Source: Clytia hemisphaerica | Lineage: Eukaryota; Cnidaria; Hydrozoa; Leptothecata; Clytiidae | Assembly: GCA_902728285.1 (NCBI GenBank) | Contig: CACVBU010001154.1 | Span: forward strand, 496,001 to 560,000 | Reading direction: 5' to 3' | Length of the DNA: 64,000 nt | In this document: positions 61,101 to 64,000 of the stretch, piece after piece | How positions within the stretch are numbered: the first letter of the stretch is position 1 | Layout: each line of letters starts with the position of its first letter | Made by a program: the position numbers and the translations under genes | The notes under the pieces: generated by a model | Database searches by the model: none | Told to the model about the DNA's origin: nothing | Seen by the model: only the letters and a program-made list of their open reading frames with translations

Positions 61101-63898
61101 AAAACGAAAAATTGTACGGGATATACTTTTCGTTAGCTGACTATAAGGATAGATGGTAAAAAGCTAGCGAAAATCGCTTGTTGCCCACTTTAATCATGAT
61201 CTGTGTCGGTTAAAATAACTACAACTTAGACAATAAAAAGACAATAAAGCCTCTCAACAATGAAGTAATTGCTGAAAGAAAGCCACAAAGCCATGACAAC
61301 TTGAGAAGTGAGTTTTGTGATTTTCAGGAAGTAGAATTTCCGAAATGTTTGAGATGTACAAATAACAGTGAAGTTGTGGAGTTTATGCGGAAAGAGAACT
61401 GAGATATCTGGGGTCTCGAAAAAAAAGGAAGTCCGAAGTGATTTAGTTTACCTGCTGTAACTTGAAAAGTAAAAGCTTCGACATGGTACCACATGGCAGT
61501 TTAAAATTTTCATTCGTTTTACTATTTTTGAATAGAAGCCATTTTTGATTCCGAATTATTTCGTATCAATATTTGAGCTCGACATATATTTCATAAACTG
61601 TTACCGGGAAAACTACATCCAATTTTTATAGAATAACACTGTTTTGGTGACCCATAGAGAATTTCCCATAAGTTGGACCAGATGGGAATTGAAATATCCC
61701 TTGTCATGTTTAGGATTACAAATTACATTGTTCAAAGTCCCAAAACCTGTGTAAGAATGGTCAAATTTTACTTTAAAGTGTTAGATAAAATTTACGATCA
61801 CTTTATTTTTGAGCTTCCCTTGTCGGTCTGTGAGACGGGGTTGTTGTAAAATACATAGCAGAGCTAAGAAAAAGCGCGTGTGAAAACAATAATCCGTTCA
61901 AACCCTCACAAGATAAACCTCAGAAGTTGCATAAGGGTCAACAAGTTGAGCTTATCTAAACACCAGGAGTAGATTATAAAACCCGCAACAGATTTAGAAT
62001 ACAAATATTCCCTGCTGATCGAAGATGCTTGGAAAGATTATTTGCTAAGCATGGACTGTGAAATGTTTCTTTTAGTAGCATCTACCGTTTTTTCTGCAAA
62101 TTCAGACTCCCACCCTGTGTTATTTCAAGAAAAAAATTTTCTACCGTTGAAATTATTTTAGCAGCAAAATCAAAGGAAAGGAAGGAAAATGTTTGATTTC
62201 GTAACTCAAGCCCAATTATCACGATTGCAATGCAAAACAGGCTAATTCAGGATGTTAGAATAAAAATAAGTTTAGTAAGATTAAAAATAGAGTAAAATAT
62301 CCTTTTGTTGCGTATATCCATTTGACATCACAATAATTTTATAAATATTTGATAACTCAACGATATCATCATGGCCAATCCCGTATTTATATACACGTAT
62401 TTTTACTGTGCATTGACCTAAATTTGATAGCGAACTACTAAACTAATGACTGAAGTGAGATTCGAACTCAGGACTTACGCATTACTAGTTACTTTGTACC
62501 AGAGTGTACCTCACGGAGAACGTGTTTCAGTACGGCAATGCATTTTGAAGTTTTTATTGATATCGGGTCTACAATTGTCCTACCAACAGAGCTATCCAGT
62601 CAATTCCGGAAGCTTAATCGGGAACCAATGTGATATGAAGGATGACAGTGAAAGCCTTACCCGAGGATGAAGATTTGTACTCTTGAATGGGAACTCCAAT
62701 TTTGAATTCTGCACCCTCTGGAGGAGTGGTAAAATCCACTTGAATCTCTGTATGATAATCTCCCCCGCGGATCCATTCATCAGCGCCTTCAGTTTTGCAC
62801 CAACCCAAATTCAAAACAGCTCCGATGATGTATTTAACCTCCGTTTGGGGGTTAGAAAGTCGCATTTTGTAGGAGATTTTACCCTCCACAATAACTGGAT
62901 CTTTGATGCGGAAAGAGGCTAGTTTAGGGATTTCACAGCCTTCGCAGAGAATCTCTTCTTGAATGTCCATACGTAAGCATGATCCGGAAGGGATGCTTTG
63001 AAGGCTACCCGGTACCAAAATATCACCGGATACTGTTAAGTCGCCTGTAGAAAAGAAAATAAATAGACCCTTAGACGCTAGAAAAATCTATAGATAACGC
63101 CAATGGCTCTTTTTAGGTCTTTCTGTGAGGGAAATTTTGACTTATACATGATTAACAGTCTTTATTTTCCAAGAGATGTAAATAGAGGCTTATAGAATGG
63201 GGCAAATATCAGATCGTTTAAATCTATCATCGACGCGTGTTTTGATTTATGATGATAATATTGTAACAATTTGCTAATACTGAAATTGGACTCTCACTTG
63301 AAATCGCTTTAAAGGGCAGATAATCACTAAAAACTATTTTGATACTTGGCGGTTGAGAAATCTTCTCTTCCTTAAAATCAGACTTGTTATGAGATAGGGT
63401 GAGGCTCGGAAAAAGTTCAACATAAATGGTCAAAGTCTTTCTACGAAAATTTCACTACCTTATTTATTTGGCTCCTTGGAGTTTCATTGTTTATGAAATT
63501 TTCACAAAAGAGAGAATACTGCATTGGAATCAAAAGATGCAAGAAGATAGAAGTTACGTCAAACTTCGCCACTCCGATGGCCTCGGGGAAGAACGCTCCA
63601 TAAATCGTCCATACAGAATAGACGCTTTTGCGTAATAAAAGCCGTAAATGTCTGGTACGGCTAGTTATAACCCTCCTTGTCGCGACCGGTAAACAGCTAA
63701 AAAGGTTAAATAGCGCTGACAAAATAAAATTTTTTACAGAAACAAAATAGAAATATTCCGACGAGATTTTCAATTCGCGGATTCAGAATTGATGAAATAA
63801 GAATTCTTACATCTATCGCCGTCACATTTCAACTGTCCATTCGCCAGACACACACTGTAAACGAAGAGAAATACCAACAAAAAATTATTCCAAATCAT
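27803..63898 (-). CDS. Giant secreted multi-inhibitor protein: Kazal, thyroglobulin-1, pacifastin and other Cys modules; 60 exons
   Basis: Starting at the ATG at 63898-63896 and running down to the TAG at 27805-27803, 60 exons can be joined with GT-AG introns and no frame break; they total 8,946 nt and encode 2,981 aa. The first 21 residues ([21 protein letters not shown]) form a signal peptide; no transmembrane segment is seen, so the product is probably extracellular. In order it holds five copies of an unassigned GSC/GWC module, 18 Kazal domains, six thyroglobulin type-1 domains with CWCV cores, 16 pacifastin-like domains and four YCGGC modules. Kazal, thyroglobulin-1 and pacifastin families are known inhibitors of serine and cysteine proteases; inhibition here is inferred. 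Exon coordinates are in the segment entries. The main alternative is two adjacent genes split at the mannosidase locus; exon phases across that gap match and no second signal peptide is seen there, which favours one gene. Confidence 0.82.
27916..28487. mobile_element. TA-flanked MITE CTCTTAGGTGCC with nested insertion, in the last intron of the giant gene
   Basis: The ends CTCTTAGGTGCCAAATAAAC and GTTTATTTGGCACCTAAGAG are perfect inverses flanked by TA. C runs lie near both ends. The CCCGAAGGGCTAG MITE at 28121-28417 sits inside. The element lies between exons 59 and 60 of the giant gene. Confidence 0.75.
28121..28417. mobile_element. CCCGAAGGGCTAG MITE (copy 3), nested
   Basis: CACAGATATCTGTAAAGCCC, then GAAGGGCTAGATTTGCAGCT, is mirrored by AGCTGCAAATCTAGCCCTTC and GGGCTTAGATATCTGTG. 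Inside are a CACGTGACT motif and AAAGTGAAGCT stretches shared with copy 4. Confidence 0.75.
31470..33779 (-). CDS. Giant gene exons 48-53: YCGGC, Kazal, thyroglobulin-1, Kazal, YCGGC, linker
   Basis: Exons are 33612-33779, 33020-33172, 32537-32770, 32012-32155, 31651-31800 and 31470-31514 (residues 2285-2582). Exon 48 is a YCGGC-type module ([30 protein letters not shown]). Exon 49 is Kazal ([14 protein letters not shown]1 Phe). Exon 50 is thyroglobulin-1 ([16 protein letters not shown]). Exon 51 is a Kazal domain with [14 protein letters not shown]1 Phe, in which the common GSDG is ASNR. Exon 52 is YCGGC ([24 protein letters not shown]). Exon 53 is a 15-codon Pro- and Arg-containing linker without Cys. 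Exon 49 starts at the AG that follows the poly-T tract. Confidence 0.8.
33382..33502. mobile_element. Short palindromic MITE, TAGCG family (second copy)
   Basis: AGTAGCGTACTAGACAGGAG followed by GGCGCAAAATT is mirrored by AATTTTGCGTCCCTCTTGTC and TACGCTACTGG. The centre ATAATAGTGTCATAAAAT resembles that of the copy at 11262. It lies in the intron between exons 48 and 49. Confidence 0.6.
34167..35712 (-). CDS. Giant gene exons 45-47: type II pacifastin and fifth GSC/GWC module
   Basis: Exons are 35640-35712, 34858-34928 and 34167-34571. Exons 45-46 form a diverged type II pacifastin domain ([20 protein letters not shown] split codon, [21 protein letters not shown]). Exon 47 is the fifth GSC/GWC module, here without a Kazal partner: [45 protein letters not shown], then a polar tail rich in Gln and Asn. 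The first GS is changed to DS. A TA-flanked 418-bp MITE sits in the intron between exons 45 and 46. Residues up to 2284. Confidence 0.8.
34970..35387. mobile_element. TA-flanked MITE with very long inverted ends
   Basis: The ends GTGGGGTCGT and ACGACCACAC are flanked by TA. Inverse similarity continues for more than 100 bases, for example AGATCTAGCTGAAACTTTCT and its partner, and the inner pair GGGACATTTCTATTTTCCCC with GGGGAAAATAGAAATGTCCC. The TA duplication suggests a Tc1/mariner-type source. It lies in the intron between exons 45 and 46 of the giant gene. Confidence 0.75.
35480..35532. repeat. Short perfect hairpin
   Basis: GGCGTTCTAAAGT and ACTTTAGAACGCC lie close together, with outer arms ATACGGTA and its repeated form. 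About 50 bases in the same intron as the larger MITE. Confidence 0.5.
36332..37648 (-). CDS. Giant gene exons 42-44: Kazal plus GSC/GWC module, thyroglobulin-1, pacifastin
   Basis: Exon 42 (37088-37648) encodes a Kazal domain ([15 protein letters not shown]1 Arg) and the fourth GSC/GWC module ([33 protein letters not shown]; the usual GGD is replaced by DSD). Its acceptor lies at 37649-37650 with no start codon or signal peptide upstream, so it must be spliced to an earlier exon. Exon 43 (36591-36825) fuses a thyroglobulin type-1 domain ([17 protein letters not shown]) with the first half of a type I pacifastin domain, and exon 44 (36332-36384) gives the second half. For exon 44 the donor AAAAG/GTAAAG was chosen; reading on would hit a stop at about 36258. 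Residues 1819-2095. Confidence 0.78.
37989..37994 (+). promoter_or_regulatory. Possible TATA box of the alpha-mannosidase gene
   Basis: The sequence TATATA lies about 36-41 bases before the mannosidase ATG, within the intron of the giant gene on the other strand. If it is used, the 5' UTR would be very short. This is position and composition only. Confidence 0.25.
38030..42563 (+). CDS. MAN2B1: Lysosomal alpha-mannosidase (GH38), six exons, complete, nested in an intron of the giant gene
   Basis: Exons 38030-38417, 38577-38773, 39295-39636, 39820-40194, 40666-41903 and 42140-42563 join in frame to 987 aa, close to the roughly 1,000 aa of the family. Residues 1-22 are a signal peptide. The zinc-site motif PHTHNDVGW puts His41 and Asp43 in place, IDPFGH places the catalytic nucleophile at Asp165, and QHHDAVTGT near 405-411 supplies another zinc ligand. 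[18 protein letters not shown] and [14 protein letters not shown] motifs (here [15 protein letters not shown]) mark the beta-rich C-terminal half, and the end [11 protein letters not shown] is typical. It trims alpha-linked mannose from N-glycans in the lysosome. The Golgi class II enzymes are less likely because the C-terminal landmarks and the signal peptide match the lysosomal group. Confidence 0.95.
42627..42632 (+). promoter_or_regulatory. Polyadenylation signal of alpha-mannosidase
   Basis: AATAAA lies 64 bases after the stop codon, in an AT-rich stretch and about 300 bases before exon 41 of the giant gene on the other strand. The mannosidase transcript therefore fits completely inside that intron. 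Confidence 0.55.
42930..44387 (-). CDS. Giant gene exons 40-41: Kazal plus GSC/GWC module, thyroglobulin-1
   Basis: Exon 40 (43818-44387) fuses a Kazal domain ([18 protein letters not shown]1 Arg) with the third GSC/GWC module ([33 protein letters not shown]). Exon 41 (42930-43154) is a thyroglobulin type-1 domain ([17 protein letters not shown]) ending VNC. It ends in phase 1, as exon 42 requires on the far side of the mannosidase gene. Residues 1554-1818. This is the last exon before the 5.3-kb intron 41 that houses the mannosidase gene. Confidence 0.83.
44523..45893 (-). CDS. Giant gene exons 36-39: pacifastin pair
   Basis: Exons are 45830-45893, 45208-45260, 44810-44876 and 44523-44620 (residues 1460-1553). 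Type I reads [19 protein letters not shown] and [18 protein letters not shown]; type II reads [20 protein letters not shown] and [21 protein letters not shown], then a Pro-rich linker. The type II half closely matches exons 21-22. Intron 36 contains a complete TA-flanked MITE at 45583-45718. Confidence 0.84.
45583..45718. mobile_element. TA-flanked mariner-type MITE, CCGGGTGTCCC ends
   Basis: CCGGGTGTCCCAGAAAAAAG and TCTCCCTCTTTGAAG are mirrored by CTTCAAAGAGGGGGACTTTT and TTACGGGACACCCGG, with TA at both outer borders. It lies in intron 36 of the giant gene. A possible related end (GGGACACCCTGTTAC) is at about 27068. Confidence 0.75.
46167..46322 (-). CDS. Giant gene exon 35: Kazal domain
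   Basis: A phase-1 exon encodes [17 protein letters not shown] through [11 protein letters not shown] (residues 1408-1459), with predicted P1 Arg. The chosen donor is GAC G/GTACTA; it keeps phase 1 and joins correctly to exon 36. The exon is followed by another pacifastin pair, repeating the order seen at exons 18-22. Confidence 0.83.
46885..47215. repeat. Two-copy tandem repeat of about 150 bp with GCCGGAAA cores
   Basis: The phrases TTTCCGGCATTTTC, GGCCGGAA, TTTTTCTCAAAAATCGG or TTTTTTTCGAAAATCGG, CATCTTTGTGC and AGGAAAAACTAATGA occur in the same order twice. The array lies in intron 34 and is followed by a GAAC microsatellite. Confidence 0.6.
47218..47252. repeat. (GAAC)n microsatellite
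   Basis: About seven GAAC/GGAC units in a row (AACGAACGGACGAACGAACG and on), directly after the GCCGGAAA repeat. Confidence 0.85.
47347..48622 (-). CDS. Giant gene exons 31-34: diverged pacifastin pair
   Basis: Exons are 48559-48622, 48027-48079, 47619-47685 and 47347-47423 (residues 1321-1407). The type I domain reads [19 protein letters not shown] and [19 protein letters not shown]; the type II domain reads [20 protein letters not shown] and [21 protein letters not shown]. The Cys spacing and the split Cys codon are kept, but the sequence is clearly more diverged than the three preceding units, so this pair is older. Confidence 0.82.
48829..52588 (-). CDS. Giant gene exons 19-30: three tandem copies of a type I plus type II pacifastin unit
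   Basis: Exons are 52516-52588, 52230-52282, 51955-52021, 51692-51780, 51279-51351, 51109-51161, 50856-50922, 50592-50680, 49529-49601, 49363-49415, 49037-49103 and 48829-48917. Every unit is four exons of 73, 53, 67 and 89 nt, encoding 94 residues. Type I reads [14 protein letters not shown]...ECNTC with [17 protein letters not shown]; type II reads [20 protein letters not shown] with [20 protein letters not shown]. Introns 22 and 26 and introns 20 and 24 are also closely similar between units, which shows recent tandem duplication. Intron 26 carries a 636-bp piggyBac-like insertion. Residues 1039-1320. Confidence 0.85.
48829..52588. repeat. Recent tandem duplication of about 1.1 kb units, exons and introns
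   Basis: Introns as well as exons are repeated: 50700-50855 closely matches 51800-51954, and 49602-49934 matches 51352-51674, including the hairpin TCAAACGTTCGA or GCAAACGTTCGA and the CTTCGAATAACAGGAGAGTC phrase. Intron DNA drifts quickly, so the duplication must be recent or maintained by conversion. Confidence 0.8.
49935..50570. mobile_element. piggyBac-like non-autonomous element with CTAA target duplication
   Basis: The ends CCCTTTGAGTGCC and GGCACTTAAAGGG are inverted with one mismatch, and CTAA flanks both sides (49931-49934 and 50571-50574). Elements with CCCTTT ends and TTAA-like 4-base targets are typical of the piggyBac group. The interior has TTCGGCGCCGCC, a GGGGGGTAGGTTAGGGAATT tandem pair and no transposase. 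The empty site is preserved at 51671-51674. Confidence 0.8.
52741..52893 (-). CDS. Giant gene exon 18: Kazal domain
   Basis: A single phase-1 exon encodes [17 protein letters not shown] and the rest of a Kazal domain ending [10 protein letters not shown] (residues 988-1038). The predicted P1 residue is Arg. It is nearly identical to the Kazal parts of exons 35, 40 and 42, and of exon 8, so these five are recent duplicates or have been homogenised. It separates two pacifastin blocks. Confidence 0.88.
53095..55389 (-). CDS. Giant gene exons 10-17: four pacifastin-like domains
   Basis: Exons are 55326-55389, 55137-55189, 54678-54747, 54452-54528, 54078-54141, 53653-53705, 53473-53539 and 53095-53189. 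Each pair makes one domain with the pattern C-x9 to 13-C-N-x-C-x-C-xn-C-T-x3-C that defines pacifastin light-chain repeats. Type I (exons 10-11, 14-15) begins GC and has a short second half ([20 protein letters not shown]). Type II (12-13, 16-17) begins GVCYHEGK and has a longer second half with a DKN-type insert and a Pro-rich tail. In every pair the intron splits the third Cys codon as TG/C or TG/T (phase 2). Residues 807-987. Pacifastin domains are known serine protease inhibitors; activity here is inferred. Confidence 0.82.
55596..56948 (-). CDS. Giant gene exons 8-9: thyroglobulin-1, Kazal, GSC/GWC module, thyroglobulin-1
   Basis: Exon 8 (56172-56948, 259 codons) is the longest exon and fuses a thyroglobulin type-1 domain (YVPQC, HCWCVEE), a Kazal domain ([18 protein letters not shown]1 Arg) and the second GSC/GWC module ([27 protein letters not shown]). 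The donor could be at 56172 (CCT G/GTGATG) or at 56160 (AAA G/GTTGGT); both keep phase 1, and the first aligns with the donor after the homologous module in exon 40. Exon 9 (55596-55796) is another thyroglobulin domain ([17 protein letters not shown]). Together they cover residues 481-806. The fused exon suggests that introns were lost here relative to exons 40-43. Confidence 0.83.
57111..57690 (-). CDS. Giant gene exons 6-7: YCGGC-type module and Kazal domain
   Basis: Exon 6 (57541-57690) encodes a Cys-rich module with [12 protein letters not shown], then a CGGC centre ([14 protein letters not shown]) and a closing Cys. Three better conserved relatives occur in exons 48, 52 and 58; here the usual Tyr before CGGC is replaced by Pro. 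Exon 7 (57111-57257) is a Kazal domain with [17 protein letters not shown]; the predicted P1 is Tyr. Both exons are phase 1 on each side and cover residues 382-480. The intron before exon 6 contains a MITE at about 57791-58088. Confidence 0.8.
57791..58088. mobile_element. CCCGAAGGGCTAG MITE (copy 4)
   Basis: CACAGATATCTGTAAAGCCC and GAAGGGCTAGAT at the left are mirrored by GATCTAGCCATTCGGGCTTT and ACAGATCTGT at the right. The interior agrees with copy 3 at 28121 in inverted orientation, including the CACGTGA stretch. It lies in intron 5 of the giant gene. Confidence 0.7.
58264..59589 (-). CDS. Giant gene exons 3-5: Kazal, thyroglobulin-1 plus Kazal, Kazal
   Basis: Exon 3 (59437-59589) is a Kazal domain with [17 protein letters not shown], so its predicted P1 residue is Phe. 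Exon 4 (58689-59054) joins a thyroglobulin type-1 domain (YIPQC, then [12 protein letters not shown]) and a Kazal domain ([14 protein letters not shown]1 Arg) without an intron between them. Exon 5 (58264-58416) is a Kazal domain with [18 protein letters not shown]1 Arg; its donor is a weaker GTTAGT. All three exons are phase 1 on both sides and cover residues 158-381. Intron 2 before exon 3 is 3.1 kb and holds at least one MITE. Confidence 0.85.
60453..60643. mobile_element. TA-flanked MITE ACACCTTTTCGACCGTAG
   Basis: TACACCTTTTCGACCGTAG is mirrored by CTACGATCGAAAAGGTGTA, and an inner pair (CACTAAAACTGTCCTAGTCC with its imperfect inverse) is also present. It lies in the 3.1-kb intron 2 of the giant gene; the rest of that intron shows nothing recognisable apart from AT-rich DNA. 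Confidence 0.65.
62440..62575 (-). mobile_element. Candidate tRNA-like SINE head
   Basis: Read on the minus strand, GTACACTCTGGTACAAAGTA is followed by GAGTTCGAATCTCAC, a good B-box (GGTTCGAATCC-like) match, with a weak A-box-like TGGTACAAAGT. The phrase ACCAGAGTGTA-CTCACG on the plus strand is shared with 3010-3033. No intact tRNA cloverleaf is seen. Confidence 0.4.
62661..63898 (-). CDS. Giant gene exons 1-2: signal peptide and first GSC/GWC module
   Basis: Exon 1 is 63811-63898 and exon 2 is 62661-63044. Exon 1 encodes the signal peptide and a short Cys-containing stretch, and ends in phase 1. Exon 2 (residues 30-157) is a single module: [11 protein letters not shown], then [16 protein letters not shown], a Tyr-containing strand, AVLNLGWC and [12 protein letters not shown]. 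Four other copies of this module occur downstream, always after a Kazal domain or a pacifastin pair; only here does it follow the signal peptide directly. It is probably a beta-sandwich fold held by disulphides. The first ATG in frame is chosen because it alone is followed by a hydrophobic core. Confidence 0.75.
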
Positions 63899-64000
63899 CT
63901 TGTTGTATTCGAATAAAAAAAATTTCTTTCTTACGTCTGAGCAACTCAGTAAAGAGTTGAAGACTAAATCTCTATATCACCCTCTCCCTATCCCATTTAT
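63899..64000. other. Start of the upstream region of the giant gene
   Basis: About 100 bases before the start codon remain in the window. On the minus strand a CAGAC/GTAAGA donor-like site and an ACAACAAG acceptor-like site directly before the ATG could mark a small 5' UTR intron. No promoter element is convincing. Confidence 0.3.

Noticed and set aside
27803..63898. Two separate tandem paralogous genes (27.8-37.7 kb and 42.9-63.9 kb)
   Set aside because: Exon 42 at 37648 needs an upstream phase-1 exon, no start or signal peptide lies between it and the mannosidase gene, and exon 41 ends in the matching phase; the total length over 60 exons is an exact multiple of three. It remains the main alternative until transcripts are seen.
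4519..63898. A functional cluster of Rab27, presenilin, lysosomal mannosidase and secreted inhibitor
   Set aside because: All are linked loosely to secretory or lysosomal biology, but the genes are on both strands, separated by long repeat-filled DNA and one is nested; nothing in the sequence shows shared control.

Overview
The window is genomic DNA from an invertebrate animal. It is visibly AT-rich, genes are split by short GT-AG introns, and the spaces between exons are full of small inverted-repeat transposons. Rab27, presenilin and lysosomal alpha-mannosidase genes fix it as metazoan. The phylum cannot be decided from the sequence alone; the Kazal, thyroglobulin-1, pacifastin and YCGGC modules point to an invertebrate, not a vertebrate. 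All exon boundaries below were placed by hand from splice sites and reading frame.

Layout: 1-4518 has no gene, only repeats. 4519-10605 (+) is a complete five-exon Rab27-type GTPase (231 aa). 10606-20273 is intergenic and holds a dense cluster of mobile elements. 20274-24839 (+) is a complete ten-exon presenilin (515 aa). 24840-27802 is intergenic with MITEs and a tRNA-like SINE candidate. 27803-63898 (-) is one very large gene. I could join 60 exons in frame from a signal-peptide ATG to a stop; they total 8,946 nt and encode 2,981 aa. 38030-42563 (+) is a complete six-exon lysosomal alpha-mannosidase (987 aa), which lies entirely inside intron 41 of the giant gene on the opposite strand.

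The giant product reads as a secreted mosaic of protease-inhibitor modules: 18 Kazal, 6 thyroglobulin type-1, 16 pacifastin-like domains (8 pairs of two alternating types), 4 YCGGC cysteine modules and 5 copies of a roughly 120-residue module that I cannot assign with confidence (core GSC...LN-GWC...DW-GGD). Nearly every exon starts and ends in phase 1, so modules can be duplicated or shuffled without breaking frame. The only regular exception is a phase-2 intron that splits one Cys codon in the middle of every pacifastin domain. A recent tandem duplication at about 48.8-52.6 kb is visible in both exons and introns.

The mobile elements are informative by themselves. A GC-rich palindromic family has two copies with clean 8-bp target duplications (4888-5478 and 6085-6628). 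A hAT-like insertion (15925-16661) and a piggyBac-like insertion (49935-50570) each have a paralogous empty site elsewhere in the window. One member of the GC-rich family carries a 22-bp minisatellite that has expanded to about ten copies. Presenilin, Rab27 and alpha-mannosidase look like ordinary, intact housekeeping genes; I see no sign that the four genes form a functional cluster.
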